Of a DNA stretch of 6,277 nucleotides, positions 5,502 through 6,277 are shown piece after piece (positions within the stretch are counted from its first letter, which is position 1; each line of letters opens with the position of its first letter). The stretch spans positions 1 through 6,277 of the forward strand of contig JADFJZ010000093.1 in the NCBI GenBank assembly GCA_022565195.1. The letters run 5' to 3'. This DNA is from Planctomycetota bacterium (GTDB lineage Bacteria > Planctomycetota > Phycisphaerae > UBA1845 > CAIVHJ01). The position numbers were made by a program, and so were the translations under genes. The notes under the pieces are model-generated. The model was not told where the DNA came from, did no database searches, and saw only the letters and a program-made list of their open reading frames with translations.

Positions 5502-5529
5502 TTGCGATGCCGCGTCCAACCCTTATACT
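5502..5529 (+). promoter_or_regulatory. Candidate promoter for the MFS transporter gene
   Basis: TTGCGA (5502-5507) and TATACT (5524-5529) are 16 bases apart. The -10 matches five of six consensus bases. Transcription would start near 5536, giving a leader of about 50 bases before TTG 5586. A perfect TTGACA at 5492 lies 26 bases from this -10, too far to pair with it. Confidence 0.5.
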
Positions 5530-5585
5530 GCGCCGCTGTTGTACTGGGCCGGGCCAAATTGACTGCACCAACCGGATCGTGACGC

Positions 5586-6277
5586 TTGAAACGCTCTCCA
5601 CTTCTTGTTCTGTGCCTCATCGCGCTCGTTGATTTGAGCAGCTTCGGCCTGATCATCCCCCTGCTGCCGATTTACGCCAAACGATTCGATGCCAGCGGCA
5701 CGCTGCTGGGCTTGCTGCTGGGCTGTTTTTCGCTGGCCCAGTTTGTCTTCGCGCCGATTCTGGGTCGCTGGTCGGATCGCATCGGGCGCCGCCCGGTGCT
5801 GCTGGTCAGCGTCGCGGGCAGCGTGGGCGCCCACCTGCTGCTCGGGCTCGGCGACCTCGGATCCTGGATGTGGCTACTCTTTGCCGCGCGGGTGCTCGAC
5901 GGCGTGACCGGCGCCAACATCGCGACCGTTCAGGCTTATGTCGCCGACATCACGACGGGCAAAGAGCGAGCCCGGGGCATGGGCATGATCGGAGCCATGA
6001 TCGGGCTGGGATTCGTAATTGGACCGGCGCTCGGGCTCGCCCTTCTCGCCATCGGCACAAAGGTAGGCGGCGAGACGACCGGCACATCTTGGCCGGCCTT
6101 CGGCGCGGCGGTCATTTCGAGCATCGCGTTCTTGCTTATTTGGAAATTCCTACCTGAACCACAGACACGTGACGCGGCGCCTTCGGCGCAGCCGGAACCT
6201 CGGTTGTTCTTCACAAATCTGCGGCACGTGGTCCGAGACCCGCGGCTTGGGGAGTTGCTTCTGCTGTTGGTGACCTT
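5586..6277 (+). CDS. Major facilitator superfamily transporter, drug:H+ antiporter type (3' end beyond window)
   Basis: This is the N-terminal 230 residues of an inner-membrane MFS transporter resembling the TetA/multidrug efflux group, which exports small molecules in exchange for protons. The start is taken as TTG 5586, giving MKRSPLLVLCLIALVDL. An in-frame TGA at 5580-5582 excludes anything longer, and this N-terminus suits the family, although the SD sequence is weak (GGA at 5574-5576). Visible landmarks: helix 1 with Asp16 and GLIIPLLPIY (21-30), helix 2 ending in motif A, GRWSDRIGRRP (60-70), helix 4 with Arg102 (AARVLDGVTGAN), and helix 5 with the antiporter motif C, GLGFVIGPALG (140-150). 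Helix 6 is at about 171-189, followed by a polar, proline-rich central loop (190-207) and the start of the second half. About half of a usual 400-residue protein is present. The substrate cannot be inferred. It is transcribed separately from the lipoprotein gene. Confidence 0.9.
   Translation, partial: MKRSPLLVLCLIALVDLSSFGLIIPLLPIYAKRFDASGTLLGLLLGCFSLAQFVFAPILGRWSDRIGRRPVLLVSVAGSVGAHLLLGLGDLGSWMWLLFAARVLDGVTGANIATVQAYVADITTGKERARGMGMIGAMIGLGFVIGPALGLALLAIGTKVGGETTGTSWPAFGAAVISSIAFLLIWKFLPEPQTRDAAPSAQPEPRLFFTNLRHVVRDPRLGELLLLLVT

Noticed and set aside
5492..5529. TTGACA at 5492 paired with TATACT at 5524 as the MFS promoter.
   Set aside because: The spacer is 26 bases, far beyond the usable range. 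TTGCGA at 5502 gives 16 bases, and the TTGACA bases are better explained as part of the TGTTGACAACA dyad.
5579..5581. GTG at 5579 as the start of the MFS transporter.
   Set aside because: It is in another frame. The transporter frame has a stop at 5580-5582, leaving TTG 5586 as the first possible start.
1..6277. CRISPR arrays, insertion sequences, att sites, tRNA or rRNA genes.
   Set aside because: No regularly spaced repeats, transposase motifs, terminal repeats with target duplications, or cloverleaf and rRNA signatures were seen by eye on either strand.

Overview
The window looks like chromosomal DNA of a fairly GC-rich bacterium, most likely a planctomycete or a relative. The evidence is indirect. 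There is a divergent sigma-70 factor with a long N-terminal extension and a region 2 unlike housekeeping sigmas, a large secreted beta-propeller lipoprotein, long leaders between genes, and GTG/TTG starts beside strong Shine-Dalgarno (SD) sites. No rRNA, tRNA, insertion sequence or CRISPR array was seen.

Layout, left to right. Positions 1-36 may hold the first codons of a leftward gene that starts with a hydrophobic segment. A perfect TATAAT box precedes a GTG-started MacB/FtsX-type ABC transporter permease (250-1545). A 440-base gap follows, with a candidate promoter near 1680-1707 and a hairpin-rich leader. The leader feeds a sigma-70 family gene (1986-2970) whose reading frame is broken by an apparent one-base gain near 2823-2833. 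A strong intrinsic terminator (2997-3031) closes that unit. Next, with its own candidate promoter and a leader mini-ORF, is a 712-residue lipoprotein with a beta-propeller domain (3211-5349). Its 3' side carries a 10-bp inverted repeat next to a 10-bp palindrome. The last gene, cut by the window edge, is a TTG-started major facilitator superfamily drug-type transporter (5586 onward), preceded by a promoter with operator-like symmetry.

The four rightward genes do not look like one operon. Each has a long upstream gap, and three have a plausible promoter of their own with a TTGC-type -35 and a 16-bp spacer. Two are transporter components and one is an exported lipoprotein, so cell-envelope function is a loose common theme, but nothing shows that they cooperate. 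The points most worth following are the sigma-factor frameshift and the two leaders in which an SD sequence lies inside a hairpin just before a very short ORF.
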